Below, in pieces: positions 1-8,437 of a stretch of DNA of 64,000 bases. The translations under genes and the position numbers were made by a program. Origin of the DNA: Actinomycetota bacterium (GTDB lineage: Bacteria; Actinomycetota; Geothermincolia; Geothermincolales; RBG-13-55-18). The notes beneath the pieces are model-generated. The model was not told where the DNA came from. It ran no database searches and worked only from the letters and a program-made list of their open reading frames with translations. The DNA is taken from positions 43,192-107,191 of the forward strand of contig JACIXD010000015.1 of assembly GCA_014360645.1 (NCBI GenBank), written 5' to 3'. How positions within the stretch are numbered: position 1 is the stretch's first letter; each line of letters opens with the position of its first letter.

Positions 1-399
1 CTGATGACCATCTGCCACTGCTGTCCCTGCTGCTGCATCTCCACCGCCATCCCCCTGGCCTCGCGGGAGACCAGGGAAGTGCTGGTGAAGATGGAAGGGC
101 TTACCATCAGCGTGGACGCGGAGAAGTGCACCGGGTGCGGAAAGTGCGTGAAGGCATGCGTCTTCCGGCAGGTGACCCTGGAGGACCGGGCGGAGCCTGC
201 GGCGCGCGGCGGCGGGGAGGAGAGCGACGCGGGCGGCAAGAAGCGCCCCGGAAAAGTGGCGGTCATCGGCGAGGAGTGCAAGGGCTGCGGGCGCTGCGCC
301 ATGGTCTGCGAGCAGAACGCCGTCAGCGTGCACATCGACGACCCTTCCTACATGGAGGCCTGCATCGAGCGCATCTCCTCCAAGGTGGCCATACGCTGA
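1..399 (+). CDS. 4Fe-4S dicluster ferredoxin-like protein (3' part only)
   Basis: The frame is open from the first base, so the gene begins upstream of the window; the ATG at 4 is probably internal. The visible part has a cysteine-rich stretch (CHCCPCCC) followed by two ferredoxin-type 4Fe-4S motifs, CTGCGKCVKAC and CKGCGRCAMVC, separated by an insertion rich in Gly, Glu and Lys. The CxCCxCCC stretch before a C-terminal ferredoxin pair is known in reductive-dehalogenase-like and other redox accessory proteins, but the family cannot be fixed from this fragment. The likely role is electron transfer. It is the only plus-strand gene on the left side and converges with the pilin gene, with only four bases between them. 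Confidence 0.75.
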   Translation: MMTICHCCPCCCISTAIPLASRETREVLVKMEGLTISVDAEKCTGCGKCVKACVFRQVTLEDRAEPAARGGGEESDAGGKKRPGKVAVIGEECKGCGRCAMVCEQNAVSVHIDDPSYMEACIERISSKVAIR

Positions 400-403
400 G
401 GGA

Positions 404-1492
404 CTATTCCTTCACCACTCGCAGCTTTGAGACGTCCACCTCGTTGGCCGTGCTCACGGTGTGGTAATACCATTTCCCTTTCTGTATGTCGTACCACAGC
501 GACCAGTTGCTGCTGGAGGTGAGCACCTTCTCCCTGCCGTTGCGGTCTATCACCACCAGGCTGTAGCCCTTCTCGGGGGTCACCTTCACCCGCGAGCCGG
601 CGGGGCTGTAGATGATGTTGTCCACGGGGTTCTTCCAGAACTCCGGGTCCAGCCCGATGTCGGTGTAGGCGTAGTCCCCCCAGTTCCTCGGATACCTGCC
701 GTTCTTCTCGTAGTACTGTTTGATGAGGTCCACCATGCCGGTGGTTATCTCGCCGAAGGTGTCGCCGAGGGGGGTCTTCTTCCCGGAAGCCGCCTTGCCG
801 AGGACATGGTCCCAGGCCACCTTGCGCGGCTGGTCGTGCTGAAACCTAGTGCCGTCCGAACGCATGCCCACCTGGCTGTCGGTGAGGCAGGCCACGGAGA
901 GCCCGTCGGTCACGTAGTCGTATCTCCCCGCCACCTCGCCCACTCCCCTGCCGTTGGAGGGGCAATCGAAGGGACCGTGTCCCGTACCTCCCGCGTCCCC
1001 CATCACCGCCACGGGAAAGCCGGGAAGGGTGCAATAGGGGTTGAACGGGGCTCCGCCTCGCGCCTCGAAGTATTCGGCGAGGGAGCGGTCGGTATCCCCG
1101 GCGATGTTCCCCTCCAGGTCTATATAGGCCTCCCCACCGCCGGGGAGGTAGCCGCCCTCCAGCAATGACTCGTCGGGGTGGTCGGCCCTCCACCTCATGA
1201 TGGCGTACTCGATGGACCTCTCGTTGTGCAGGCAGACGCTGCGCTCCGCCACCTCCTTCACCGAGACATAGACGGGGACCGCCAGAGCCGCGAGGATGCC
1301 GATGAGCAGGATGACTATAGTTATCTCGATGAGGGTGAAACCGGGATGAAAACCCCCTCTTCCGATCGCAAGGTCCGGGCGGCTCCACGCTTTCCCGGCC
1401 TTCCCGGGGCCTTGCCGGAACACCCCCGCCTCCGCGCGCATCCGCCCGTTCAGCCTCCTCGCTGCCGCCTCGAACCGGTGCAGTTCAGCCAT
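404..1492 (-). CDS. Type IV pilin / type II secretion pseudopilin
   Basis: A 362-aa protein with a prepilin signal: GFTLIE at residues 51-56, followed by a hydrophobic helix (ITIVILLIGILAALAVP). Prepilin peptidase would cut between Gly51 and Phe52, and Glu56 is the conserved Glu5 of mature pilins. The leader is unusually long (about 50 residues, basic); Met18 is an alternative start, but the Met1 codon has a GGGGGGTGA ribosome site. The roughly 280-residue globular domain is much larger than a major pilin, suggesting a minor pilin or secreted surface subunit. It lies four bases after the zinc-finger membrane protein and is probably the last gene of a pilus operon led by the receiver protein and the PilB/GspE ATPase. 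Confidence 0.85.
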   Translation of the reverse strand: MAELHRFEAAARRLNGRMRAEAGVFRQGPGKAGKAWSRPDLAIGRGGFHPGFTLIEITIVILLIGILAALAVPVYVSVKEVAERSVCLHNERSIEYAIMRWRADHPDESLLEGGYLPGGGEAYIDLEGNIAGDTDRSLAEYFEARGGAPFNPYCTLPGFPVAVMGDAGGTGHGPFDCPSNGRGVGEVAGRYDYVTDGLSVACLTDSQVGMRSDGTRFQHDQPRKVAWDHVLGKAASGKKTPLGDTFGEITTGMVDLIKQYYEKNGRYPRNWGDYAYTDIGLDPEFWKNPVDNIIYSPAGSRVKVTPEKGYSLVVIDRNGREKVLTSSSNWSLWYDIQKGKWYYHTVSTANEVDVSKLRVVKE

Positions 1493-1496
1493 GGTA

Positions 1497-2135
1497 TCAC
1501 CCCCCGTTTCCGGCTTCCGGGGCCGTGCCGCCCTCGCGCGCGGGCACGGAGACGTCGCTTCCCTTAAGGGAACCCGCTCCGTGGTCCTGCGGGTTGGGGC
1601 ACGCTATCTCGTATCCCGTTCCCTTCAGCCTATAGACATAAGGCGCCTGCGTGGCCGGGCACGCCGCCTTCACCCGGAGGTAGGGGCCCAGCGCCTCCAA
1701 GTCGGCCGGATAGTCCCCGTGCTCATCGTGGTAGGCGCGTAGGGCCAGGCGCACCTCCTGCATGTTGATGATGCAGTCGTCGCCGCTCCAGGCCTCCTGC
1801 TGCTCCGGCGAACCTTCGGCCGGCGCGGCGTCGAAGGCGAAGTGTTTGTAGATGATGAACCCGGAAGCTCCCGCGATGAGCAGCGCCGCGGCGACCGCCA
1901 CCGCCAGGAAGGCGCGTGAACCCACCTTCCTTTTCCCCGTCTCTCCCGGCGCCCCGGTTGCCCTCGCCTCCGCCTCCCTGCCCCGGAACTCCGCCAGCTG
2001 CCTGTCCACGGCGCAGTCGTAGCAGTAGGCGCCTTCCTCCTCCAGGAACTCCACGCAATCCTCGCATATCGGCTTCCCGCAACCCGCGCAGGCGCGGCCC
2101 GCCTCGCGGTCGGGATGGTTCATGCACCTTGCCAT
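1497..2135 (-). CDS. B-box-type zinc-finger membrane protein with pilin-like C-terminus
   Basis: A 212-aa protein. Residues 1-45 hold paired metal ligands (CMNHPDREAGRACAGCGKP, then CEDC and CYDC), typical of a B-box/zinc-ribbon domain. One transmembrane helix follows around residues 75-97. The C-terminal part has features of small pseudopilin domains (LRAYHDEHGDYPADLEAL and a late cysteine pair), meaning a short helix followed by the 'YP..L..L' pattern seen in GspG-like proteins. It sits between the PilB/GspE ATPase and the pseudopilin in tight spacing, so a role in assembly or localisation of the pilus machine is likely. No enzymatic motif is seen. Confidence 0.7.
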   Translation of the reverse strand: MARCMNHPDREAGRACAGCGKPICEDCVEFLEEEGAYCYDCAVDRQLAEFRGREAEARATGAPGETGKRKVGSRAFLAVAVAAALLIAGASGFIIYKHFAFDAAPAEGSPEQQEAWSGDDCIINMQEVRLALRAYHDEHGDYPADLEALGPYLRVKAACPATQAPYVYRLKGTGYEIACPNPQDHGAGSLKGSDVSVPAREGGTAPEAGNGG

Positions 2136-2153
2136 CCTCCATCACCTCCCCGT

Positions 2154-3833
2154 TCAACGCGGCACGGTGCGGGCGATCTCCTCCACGGAAGTGACCCCCT
2201 GCACCACCTTGTTCACGGCGTTCCGCCACATGGTGGCCATGCCCTCCTCCACCGCGCGGGCCTTCACCTCCCCGGGGTTGACCTGCGCGTCGGTCAGGGC
2301 CCTGATGCCCTCGCTCATGGGCATGACCTCGAAAACGCCGATCCGCCCCTTGTAGCCGGTGTTGCCGCAGTACCTGCACCCCACGGGGCGGTAGAAGCGG
2401 TGGCTGCCCTCTATCCCCAGCTCCACGAGGACCTCCGGGGAAGGGGTATAACCCTCCTTGCAGCGGGGGCAGAGCTTCCTCACCAGCCTCTGAGCGATGA
2501 CCAGCTTCACCACCTCGCGCACGTAGTACGGCTCTATGCCTATGTCCACCAGCCTGGGCACCGTCTCCGGCGCGCCCGTGGTGTGGAGGGTGCTCAGCAG
2601 GAGATGTCCGGTGAGGGCGGCCTGCACCGAGATGTGGGCGGTCTCCTTGTCCCTTATCTCCCCCACCAGGATGATGTCCGGGTCCTGGCGCAGCACCGAT
2701 CTGAGGATGGTGGCGAAGTCCAGGCCGATCTTGTGGTTGACCGGGATCTGGCTCACCATCGCCAGGCGGTATTCCACGGGGTCCTCGATGGTGATGATCT
2801 TGCGGCTGACGTCGGTGAGCTCGTTGAGCACCGCATAGAGAGTGGTGGTCTTGCCGCTCCCCGTGGGGCCGGTGACCAGGATGAACCCGTGGGGTTCCTC
2901 CAGGGCCTTGAGCAGCTTGCGCAGGTCCGCGTCCTCCAGCCCCAGTTCGACCAGGCTCACCCGTGCCTTGGACTGGTCCAGTATCCTGATGATCACCTGC
3001 TCCCCGTAGATGGTGGGGGAGGTGGCTACGCGGAAGTCCACGTCCTTGCCGCCGTACTTGACGAAGAAGCGCCCGTCCTGGGGGAGGCGCCGTTCCGCGA
3101 TGTTCAGCTCCGCCAGCACCTTCACCCGCGAGACCAGGGCGTTGAGCACCTCCACGGGAAGGATCCTGGCCTCGGCGAGCAGGCCGTCCACGCGGTAGCG
3201 TACCCGGACCAGGTTCTCCTGCGGCTCGATGTGGATGTCGCTGGCGCCCTCCTTGATGGCCCGGGTGAGGAGGAGGTTGGCAAGCCTTACCACCGGACCC
3301 TCGTCCACCCTCACCTCGTCCAGGACCTCCGGCTTGTAGCGGTCCACGAACTCCAGGCGGTCCTCTTCCCAATCCACCAGCTCGTTCTCCAGGCCTCCAT
3401 CCTTGAAGAAATAGTCGATGGCCTCGAGGATGTCCTCCTCGTCGCTGAGGATGGGCTCCAGGGTATAGCCGGAGGCGAAGGCCAGCATGTCCAGGGAAGC
3501 GGTGTCGAAGGGACAACTCACCGCCACGGTGAGGATGTCGCCGATGAGGGTGACGGGGATAGCCACCAGGTTCCTGGCCACGTTGGCGGGGATGAGCTTC
3601 ACCGCCTGGGGATCTATGAGATCGACGGAGAGCTTCACGTAGGGGATGTCCACGTTATGGGATATGAACTCTTTGAGCTGCTCGCGGGTGGTGAAGCCCT
3701 CCTTGACGAGGATGTCCTTGAGCCGCTGCCCGGTGGTCTTCTGCAGCTTGAGGGCGAGGTCCAGCTGTTCCTGGGTGATCATCCCCTTCTCCACCAGGAC
3801 GCTTCCCAGCCCTCCGTCCGCGTTGCCGGTCAT
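2154..3833 (-). CDS. pilB: Type IV pilus assembly / type II secretion ATPase (PilB/GspE family)
   Basis: A 559-aa secretion ATPase of normal length. The N-terminal half is a MshEN-type domain (LGSVLVEKGMITQEQLDLAL). The catalytic core has Walker A GPTGSGKTTT around residue 321, the Asp box and Walker B (DPDIILVGEIRD) around residue 380, the His box (LLLSTLHT), and a four-cysteine zinc motif (CPRC ... CRYC) around residues 455-490, as in GspE/PilB. It powers pilin polymerisation at the cytoplasmic membrane. It is followed by the zinc-finger membrane protein and the pseudopilin, and preceded by a receiver-domain protein 42 bases upstream. GspE and PilB cannot be separated from sequence alone; the symbol is the conventional choice. 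Confidence 0.92.
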   Translation of the reverse strand: MTGNADGGLGSVLVEKGMITQEQLDLALKLQKTTGQRLKDILVKEGFTTREQLKEFISHNVDIPYVKLSVDLIDPQAVKLIPANVARNLVAIPVTLIGDILTVAVSCPFDTASLDMLAFASGYTLEPILSDEEDILEAIDYFFKDGGLENELVDWEEDRLEFVDRYKPEVLDEVRVDEGPVVRLANLLLTRAIKEGASDIHIEPQENLVRVRYRVDGLLAEARILPVEVLNALVSRVKVLAELNIAERRLPQDGRFFVKYGGKDVDFRVATSPTIYGEQVIIRILDQSKARVSLVELGLEDADLRKLLKALEEPHGFILVTGPTGSGKTTTLYAVLNELTDVSRKIITIEDPVEYRLAMVSQIPVNHKIGLDFATILRSVLRQDPDIILVGEIRDKETAHISVQAALTGHLLLSTLHTTGAPETVPRLVDIGIEPYYVREVVKLVIAQRLVRKLCPRCKEGYTPSPEVLVELGIEGSHRFYRPVGCRYCGNTGYKGRIGVFEVMPMSEGIRALTDAQVNPGEVKARAVEEGMATMWRNAVNKVVQGVTSVEEIARTVPR

Positions 3834-3875
3834 CTCTCTTCACCTCGCCTCCTGCCCGCGCCCTTCCGAGGCGGT

Positions 3876-4283
3876 TCAGCTCTCCTTTGACCGCGCCGCC
3901 AGGCTCGCGTCCCCCACCAGCTCCTCGACCCTGCGCAGGAACTCCTCGCGCTCCTCAGGCCTGGCGGGCTTGGGGAGATAGAGGTCGGCTCCAGCCTCCC
4001 TGGCCACCCTGTGATAGTTCTGCTTCATGTAGATGGCGCTGGTCATGACCACCGGGGTCCTCTCCTCCCCCTCCAGGTCCCGGATGCTCTCCACCAGCTT
4101 GAAGCCGTTGAGCTTGGGGATGAGGCAGTCCGTGATCACCAGGTCGGGCTTTTCCTCCAGAAACCTGCGCAGGGCCTCCTCGCCGTCCCGGGCGACGATG
4201 ACCTCGTGTCCCCTGGCCTCGAGGGCGTCCTTGGTGATCTGCAGGATGAGCTCGGAGTCCTCTACCAGAAGTATGCGGGCCAT
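3876..4283 (-). CDS. Single-domain response regulator (CheY-like)
   Basis: A 135-aa receiver domain without an output domain. It starts ILLVEDSELILQITKDAL (acidic pair ED), has the phospho-acceptor region DLVITDCLIPKLNG with Asp near residue 53, and a C-terminal Lys in LPKPARPEE. It is the first gene of the pilus block, so it may link a kinase to pilus motility, as PilG/PilH do. The ribosome site GGTGAGGAGAG precedes the ATG. No cognate kinase is adjacent. Confidence 0.88.
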   Translation of the reverse strand: MARILLVEDSELILQITKDALEARGHEVIVARDGEEALRRFLEEKPDLVITDCLIPKLNGFKLVESIRDLEGEERTPVVMTSAIYMKQNYHRVAREAGADLYLPKPARPEEREEFLRRVEELVGDASLAARSKES

Positions 4284-4667
4284 CTCTCCTCACCCCTCTC
4301 CAGCGCCAACGCAGCTCGCTCCCTTTGCCTCCCAGCGCATGCCACCGGCCTTACGGGGATATGGAGGCCGCCTACGGGGCCTTTCGGCCGCGGTGCCTTA
4401 CGGGGCCACTTCCATATCTTCCAGCCGTGCGCGACGGAGTAAACGCTTTCACTCGCGGTATCGTCATTCTTTGAAGGATGTAAATAGCCTGGACGGGTGA
4501 AGGGGATCACCCGTTCGGGCCATTGTGGCGCCGGGTACATGGCGGGCCGCCCAGGAAGGCCTTCAGGCGGAGCCAGGAGCGACCGTAAAGCCCCGCTTAT
4601 CGGGGCGCCGTGCGTCGCCGAGCCGGAGTGGCGCATGCGTCACGCCCCGCCGCGGTCAAGCATGATT
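4284..4667. other. Non-coding region upstream of the pilus block
   Basis: No convincing gene. It contains an 8-bp inverted repeat (ACGGGTGA / TCACCCGT, 4493-4514) without a T-run and several 'TTACGGGG' repeats at 4350-4405. The promoter of the minus-strand receiver gene must lie here. A TTTACA hexamer on the minus strand (about 4478-4483) is a weak -35 candidate, but no good -10 box is visible. Confidence 0.4.
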
Positions 4668-4952
4668 GCGTCCCGGCAGGCAGGGGACCTGCTTGAGCGC
4701 CGCGGGAGCAGGGAGCGCCCCGCCCGGACCCCGGGAGGGGCGGCGCTGCGCCGGGCGGGGCGACGTTTACGGAAGGCTTTGCTCAGGCGTAATAGCGTCC
4801 CGGCAAATAGGGGACCTGCTTGAGCGCCGCGGGAGCAGGGAGCGCCCCGCCCGGACCCCGGGAGGGGCGGCGCTGCGCCGGGCGGGGCGACGTTTACGGA
4901 AGGCTTTGCTCAGGCGTAATAGCGTCCCGGCAAATAGGGGACCTGCTTGAGC
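4668..4952. repeat. 127-bp tandem duplication of a gene 3' end, 2.2 copies
   Basis: The block GCGTCCCGGCA... starts at 4668, 4795 and 4922, an exact 127-bp period; the third copy diverges after 4952, where it runs into the coding sequence of the small membrane protein. On the minus strand each unit holds the last codons of that gene (reading PYLPGRYYA-stop) plus its 3' flank. Each full unit also contains a perfect 12-bp inverted repeat (CGCCCCGCCCGG / CCGGGCGGGGCG; 4716-4727 with 4751-4762, and 4843-4854 with 4878-4889), which could act as a hairpin terminator although no T-run follows. This looks like tandem duplication of the 3' end, not a CRISPR. Confidence 0.85.
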
Positions 4953-5095
4953 AGGTGGACGATGAAACGTCTCCTCGATTCGTCCAGGCGCGCGAACCGC
5001 ACGGCTAGCAGGCCCAGCGCCAGGACCAGGAAGACGGGCATCAGCTTTCCCGCCATGCCCCCGCCGCCGGTCTCGGCTTTTCCGCTCTTCAGCAT
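4910..5095 (-). CDS. Small membrane protein, LLxQVPxLPxRYY family (61 aa)
   Basis: A 61-aa protein with one transmembrane helix (LMPVFLVLALGLLAVRFA) and a conserved basic C-terminus DESRRRFIVHLLKQVPYLPG followed by RYYA. The last 25 residues are almost identical to a second small protein at 48165-48317, and a diverged third at 12880-13029 keeps LLxQLPxMPxRYF. All three lie directly downstream of a phytoene-desaturase-like flavoprotein; the gap here is 51 bases. AGGAGGT sits four bases before the ATG, and Met14 is an alternative start. I know no named family. I infer a membrane anchor or small subunit for the flavoprotein. Its 3' end is part of a 127-bp tandem duplication. Confidence 0.75.
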   Translation of the reverse strand: MLKSGKAETGGGGMAGKLMPVFLVLALGLLAVRFARLDESRRRFIVHLLKQVPYLPGRYYA

Positions 5096-5146
5096 GTGGA
5101 CCTCCTGGGTCGATCATCTACATCCGGCACTTTTGCCCGTTTCCCT

Positions 5147-6643
5147 TCACTCGTACTTCTCGATGAGCCGCGAGGCGATGTATCCCGATGCGACGGCCGA
5201 GGGCACCCCCCCGCCGGGGTGGGTGGAGGCGCCGGTGAGGTAGAGCCCCCTGATGGACTTGGACTTCGCCGCCGGCCGGAATACCGCCTGGGCGGGAAGG
5301 TCCATCTGCAGGCCGTATATGGCCCCGCCGGGCGAGAGCAGGCGGCGCTCGAAATCCAGCGGGGTGGAGACCTCGAGGACCTTCACGTGGTCCTTCAGGC
5401 CGGGTATTGCCTTCTCCGAGAGCCCCTCGATCATGCGCTCCGCCACGCGCTGTTTCTCGCGGTCCCAGTCGGTACCCGAGAGGCGGTAGGGGCCCATGCC
5501 CATGATGTTGAGCACGTGGCAGCCCTCCGGGGCCATGGAGGGATCGGACTCCGTGGGCCAGCAGATAAGGCCGTGCACCTGCTGCGGTATCTCCCCCCTG
5601 CGGTATTCGTTCCACCAGAAGTCGTTCATCATCTCCAGGGGGCCGATGGTCAAGCTGTGGTGTGCCTCCAGGGGTGGGCGGTAGTCAAGCCCCACGTAGA
5701 GCATGACGCAGGACATGGAGACCTCGTAGCTCTTGATGCCGAAGCGGGCCAGCCAGGGAAGGTGCTCCTCGCCGATCATCTCCAGGTAGAGCTTCTTGGC
5801 GTTGACGTTGGAGACCACCAGGTCGGAGGTTATCTCGGTCCCGTCCGCCAGGCGCACCCCCTCAACCCTGCGGTCCCGCACCATGACCCTGTCCACCTCG
5901 GTGCCCAGCCTCACCTCCATGCCCAGCCTCTCGCCGCAGCGCCGGAAGGCCTCGGGGATCCGGATCATGCCGCCGCGCGGATACCAGATGCCCTCGTGTT
6001 CCGAGTAGGGGATGAGGGCGATGAAACCGGGCGCGAGCTCGGGCGGCAGGCCGCAGTAGAAGGACTGGAAGGACATGGTCTGCTGCACCACGTCGTTCTT
6101 GAAGTACTTCTTGATCACGTCCTGGTAGCTGGTGAAGAAGAGGGGGAGGAACTTGAGCATGCGCGGGTTCTTGAGGCCCATCTTCATCATGTCCGCCATG
6201 CCGTTGCAGGGGTTGGTGAAGAAGGCCTCGATGGTCTGCTTCATCATGTCGGCGAAGTAGTCCGCGAGCTGGTACCATTGCCTGCCGTCCTCGGGGGAGA
6301 TGGCGGAGATCACCTCCGCCGTCCCCTCCAGGGAAAGGGGATAGTTCACCCGGGAGCCGTCCTCGAAGATATAGCTGTAGATGGGATCGCAGAGCATGAG
6401 TTCCACCTCCGCCTGGAAGGAGGTGCCAAGAGCCTCGAAGGCCTTCTCGATGGGGTTGATCACCTCCACGATGGAGGCTCCCACGTCGAACCGGAAGCCG
6501 TCCTTCTCGAAGGTGGAACAGCATCCCCCCACCCGATCGCTCTGCTCCAGCACCAGCACCTTGCGGCCCTGCCTGGCCAGCAGGGCGCCCGCGGAGATGC
6601 CCCCGCATCCGGCTCCGATCACGATCACGTCGTAGTCCGCCAT
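5147..6643 (-). CDS. Phytoene-desaturase-like FAD oxidoreductase, copy 1
   Basis: A 498-aa flavoprotein of the CrtI/CrtISO/RetSat-like NAD(P)/FAD family. The N-terminus has the Rossmann motif VIGAGCGG and the ribose-binding Glu33 (VLVLEQSDRVGG); the C-terminus has the second FAD motif GLYLTGASTHPGGGVPSAV. Family members desaturate, isomerise or saturate long isoprenoid or other hydrophobic chains. No phytoene synthase or prenyl transferase is nearby, so carotenoid synthesis is unlikely. It follows two FAD-linked oxidases and a CCG-type Fe-S protein on the same strand (about 180 bases after the last) and precedes a small membrane protein. It closely resembles the copies at 46640 and 48410 (shared start ...CCSTFE and end ...STHPGGGVP). 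Confidence 0.85.
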   Translation of the reverse strand: MADYDVIVIGAGCGGISAGALLARQGRKVLVLEQSDRVGGCCSTFEKDGFRFDVGASIVEVINPIEKAFEALGTSFQAEVELMLCDPIYSYIFEDGSRVNYPLSLEGTAEVISAISPEDGRQWYQLADYFADMMKQTIEAFFTNPCNGMADMMKMGLKNPRMLKFLPLFFTSYQDVIKKYFKNDVVQQTMSFQSFYCGLPPELAPGFIALIPYSEHEGIWYPRGGMIRIPEAFRRCGERLGMEVRLGTEVDRVMVRDRRVEGVRLADGTEITSDLVVSNVNAKKLYLEMIGEEHLPWLARFGIKSYEVSMSCVMLYVGLDYRPPLEAHHSLTIGPLEMMNDFWWNEYRRGEIPQQVHGLICWPTESDPSMAPEGCHVLNIMGMGPYRLSGTDWDREKQRVAERMIEGLSEKAIPGLKDHVKVLEVSTPLDFERRLLSPGGAIYGLQMDLPAQAVFRPAAKSKSIRGLYLTGASTHPGGGVPSAVASGYIASRLIEKYE

Positions 6644-6823
6644 GTGACGTCACTCCTTCCGTACCGCACTCGCCGCGCCGCCGGGGACCCTCCCACAGGG
6701 CCCGCGGGTAGGCGTCCCGGCGCCGTTCCCTTCCCTGCTCCCGTCTCTTACCCTTCCGCGCGCGGGGCCCGCGCTCCGCGCCGCCTTCTCCGCCGCACCC
6801 GCTCCCGGGCGCCGACCACCCCC

Positions 6824-8437
6824 TTACAGCGCCGCCTTCTTCATGCGCAGGGTGTCGTAGTCGAAGCGGCGGAGGCAGATGTTGTTGGGGTCGTAGATCA
6901 TCTTCATGTCCCGGTAGGCGTCCACATAGGTGCCCGCCTGGGGGAAGACGAAGCCGATGAGGTCGTGCAGCGGCCCCGCCCCCTCCACCAGCGCCCACAC
7001 CCCGAAGCATATCCCCGATCCCTTGCGGAAGGAGGCAGCCATGGCCGCCAGGGTCCCGGAGATGGTGCGCAGGCTGTCCTCGGGGTTGGACTGGTCGATG
7101 AAGATGTCGAACTCGATGAAGCCCAGCCGCCCCATGTCGTAGGGCTGGAAATAGGTGGCGATGAGATCGGCGGAGATGACGTTGTCGTCCGTACCCACCT
7201 GCTGGGTCATGGCCCGCATCATCTCCCGGTTGATCTCCGGGAGGTACTCAAGGTGGTCGAGGCCGAAGCCCACGAAGAAGGAGCCCTTCACCCGCTGCAC
7301 GCGCACCGACTCGCGGAAGAACTTGGTAAATTTATCCACACCGAGGATGCGTCCCTCCGAGATGTCCTCCACCACCTCCCAGTCCATGAACTCGAACTCC
7401 GGCGCTACCGCCAGGATGTCCTCCTCGCACACCTTGCACTTGACCTCCGTCTCCTCCTCGGAATAGCCGCCGGTCACCGGCACCACGTAATGGCGCGGGA
7501 ACATGGGGATGAGCTTGGAGGACTCCGCGTTGGTCTCCGCCAGGAAGATGCCCATGTAGGTGTTCTGGAAGTAGGCGTTCTCGATGACGATGTTGCGCTG
7601 GCTGATGGCCTTGAGGGCGGGGGCGATGTGATCCCAGCTCTCGGAGTCGCTGATGGGCACGGTGAGCTTGACGTGCTCGGGGTTGGGATAGAGGCGCAGG
7701 GTCATCTCGGTGATGATGCCCATGGTCCCCAGGGAGCCGCGGATGAAGGCCCGCACGTCGGGGCCGGGTCCCGGCATGTGCACGGGGTCGGCCCCGTATG
7801 CCGTCGGGCCTCCCACCATCACCTGCCCCTCGGGGAGCACGATCTTGTAGCCGATGATGTGGTCCAGCCCCACCCCGTACTTGTTGGCCAGGGTGGAGAT
7901 GTTGCCCATCATGATGTTGGAGACCACCGAGGCGTTGGCGGAGGTGGAGGGATTGATGAGGCGCAGGCCGCGCTTGAGGGTCTCCGTCTGCAACTGGGCG
8001 AAGGTCACCCCGGGGCCGATGGTGCAGAACATGTTCTCCTCGTCGATCTCCATGATCTCGTCCATGCGCCGCAGGTCGCAGAGGAGGCCGCCGTAGGGCG
8101 GGATAGTCATGCCCAGGGTGTTGAGGCCCGTGCCGTAGGGGGTGACGTCTATGAGGTACTTGTTGGCGATCTTCATGATCGCCACCACGTCCTCCGTGGA
8201 GCCGGGCAGGGCCACGATGTGGGGATGGTTCATGGGCACCACCGACTGGTCGCGGGCGTAGGCCACGGTGATGTTGATGTCGTTGGAGACCCATTCCTCG
8301 CCCAGCGCCTCCTGCAGCTCGCGGTAGGCCTTCTCCAGGTTCTCCGGCAGGTTGTGGGTGCCGTCGATCTCGTGCTTCACCGGCACCCTGATGACCTTGC
8401 GCTCGCGCAGGTCCTTCTGCAGGTCCTTTCCCTTCAC
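6824..8437 (-). CDS. FAD-linked oxidase (PCMH-type, vanillyl-alcohol oxidase / GlcD family)
   Basis: A 537-aa flavoprotein. The PCMH-type FAD-binding domain covers roughly residues 70-260, with VALPGSTEDVVAIMKIANKY, VTPYGTGLNTLG and a glycine-rich IRGSLGTMGIITEMTLRLY. The C-terminal half is the substrate-binding cap, ending in the usual DPNNI motif. Length and order match p-cresol methylhydroxylase and vanillyl-alcohol oxidase flavoproteins more than short GlcD. It begins at the base after the stop of the Fe-S CCG protein and is co-transcribed with it, and a second FAD oxidase lies upstream, so it probably oxidises a hydroxy-acid or alcohol and passes electrons to the Fe-S partner. No covalent-flavin residue can be assigned by eye. 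Confidence 0.85.
   Translation of the reverse strand: MKGKDLQKDLRERKVIRVPVKHEIDGTHNLPENLEKAYRELQEALGEEWVSNDINITVAYARDQSVVPMNHPHIVALPGSTEDVVAIMKIANKYLIDVTPYGTGLNTLGMTIPPYGGLLCDLRRMDEIMEIDEENMFCTIGPGVTFAQLQTETLKRGLRLINPSTSANASVVSNIMMGNISTLANKYGVGLDHIIGYKIVLPEGQVMVGGPTAYGADPVHMPGPGPDVRAFIRGSLGTMGIITEMTLRLYPNPEHVKLTVPISDSESWDHIAPALKAISQRNIVIENAYFQNTYMGIFLAETNAESSKLIPMFPRHYVVPVTGGYSEEETEVKCKVCEEDILAVAPEFEFMDWEVVEDISEGRILGVDKFTKFFRESVRVQRVKGSFFVGFGLDHLEYLPEINREMMRAMTQQVGTDDNVISADLIATYFQPYDMGRLGFIEFDIFIDQSNPEDSLRTISGTLAAMAASFRKGSGICFGVWALVEGAGPLHDLIGFVFPQAGTYVDAYRDMKMIYDPNNICLRRFDYDTLRMKKAAL

Noticed and set aside
4668..4952. CRISPR-like repeat array
   Set aside because: Units are 127 bases with no repeat/spacer alternation and no cas genes; the repeats derive from a gene 3' end.
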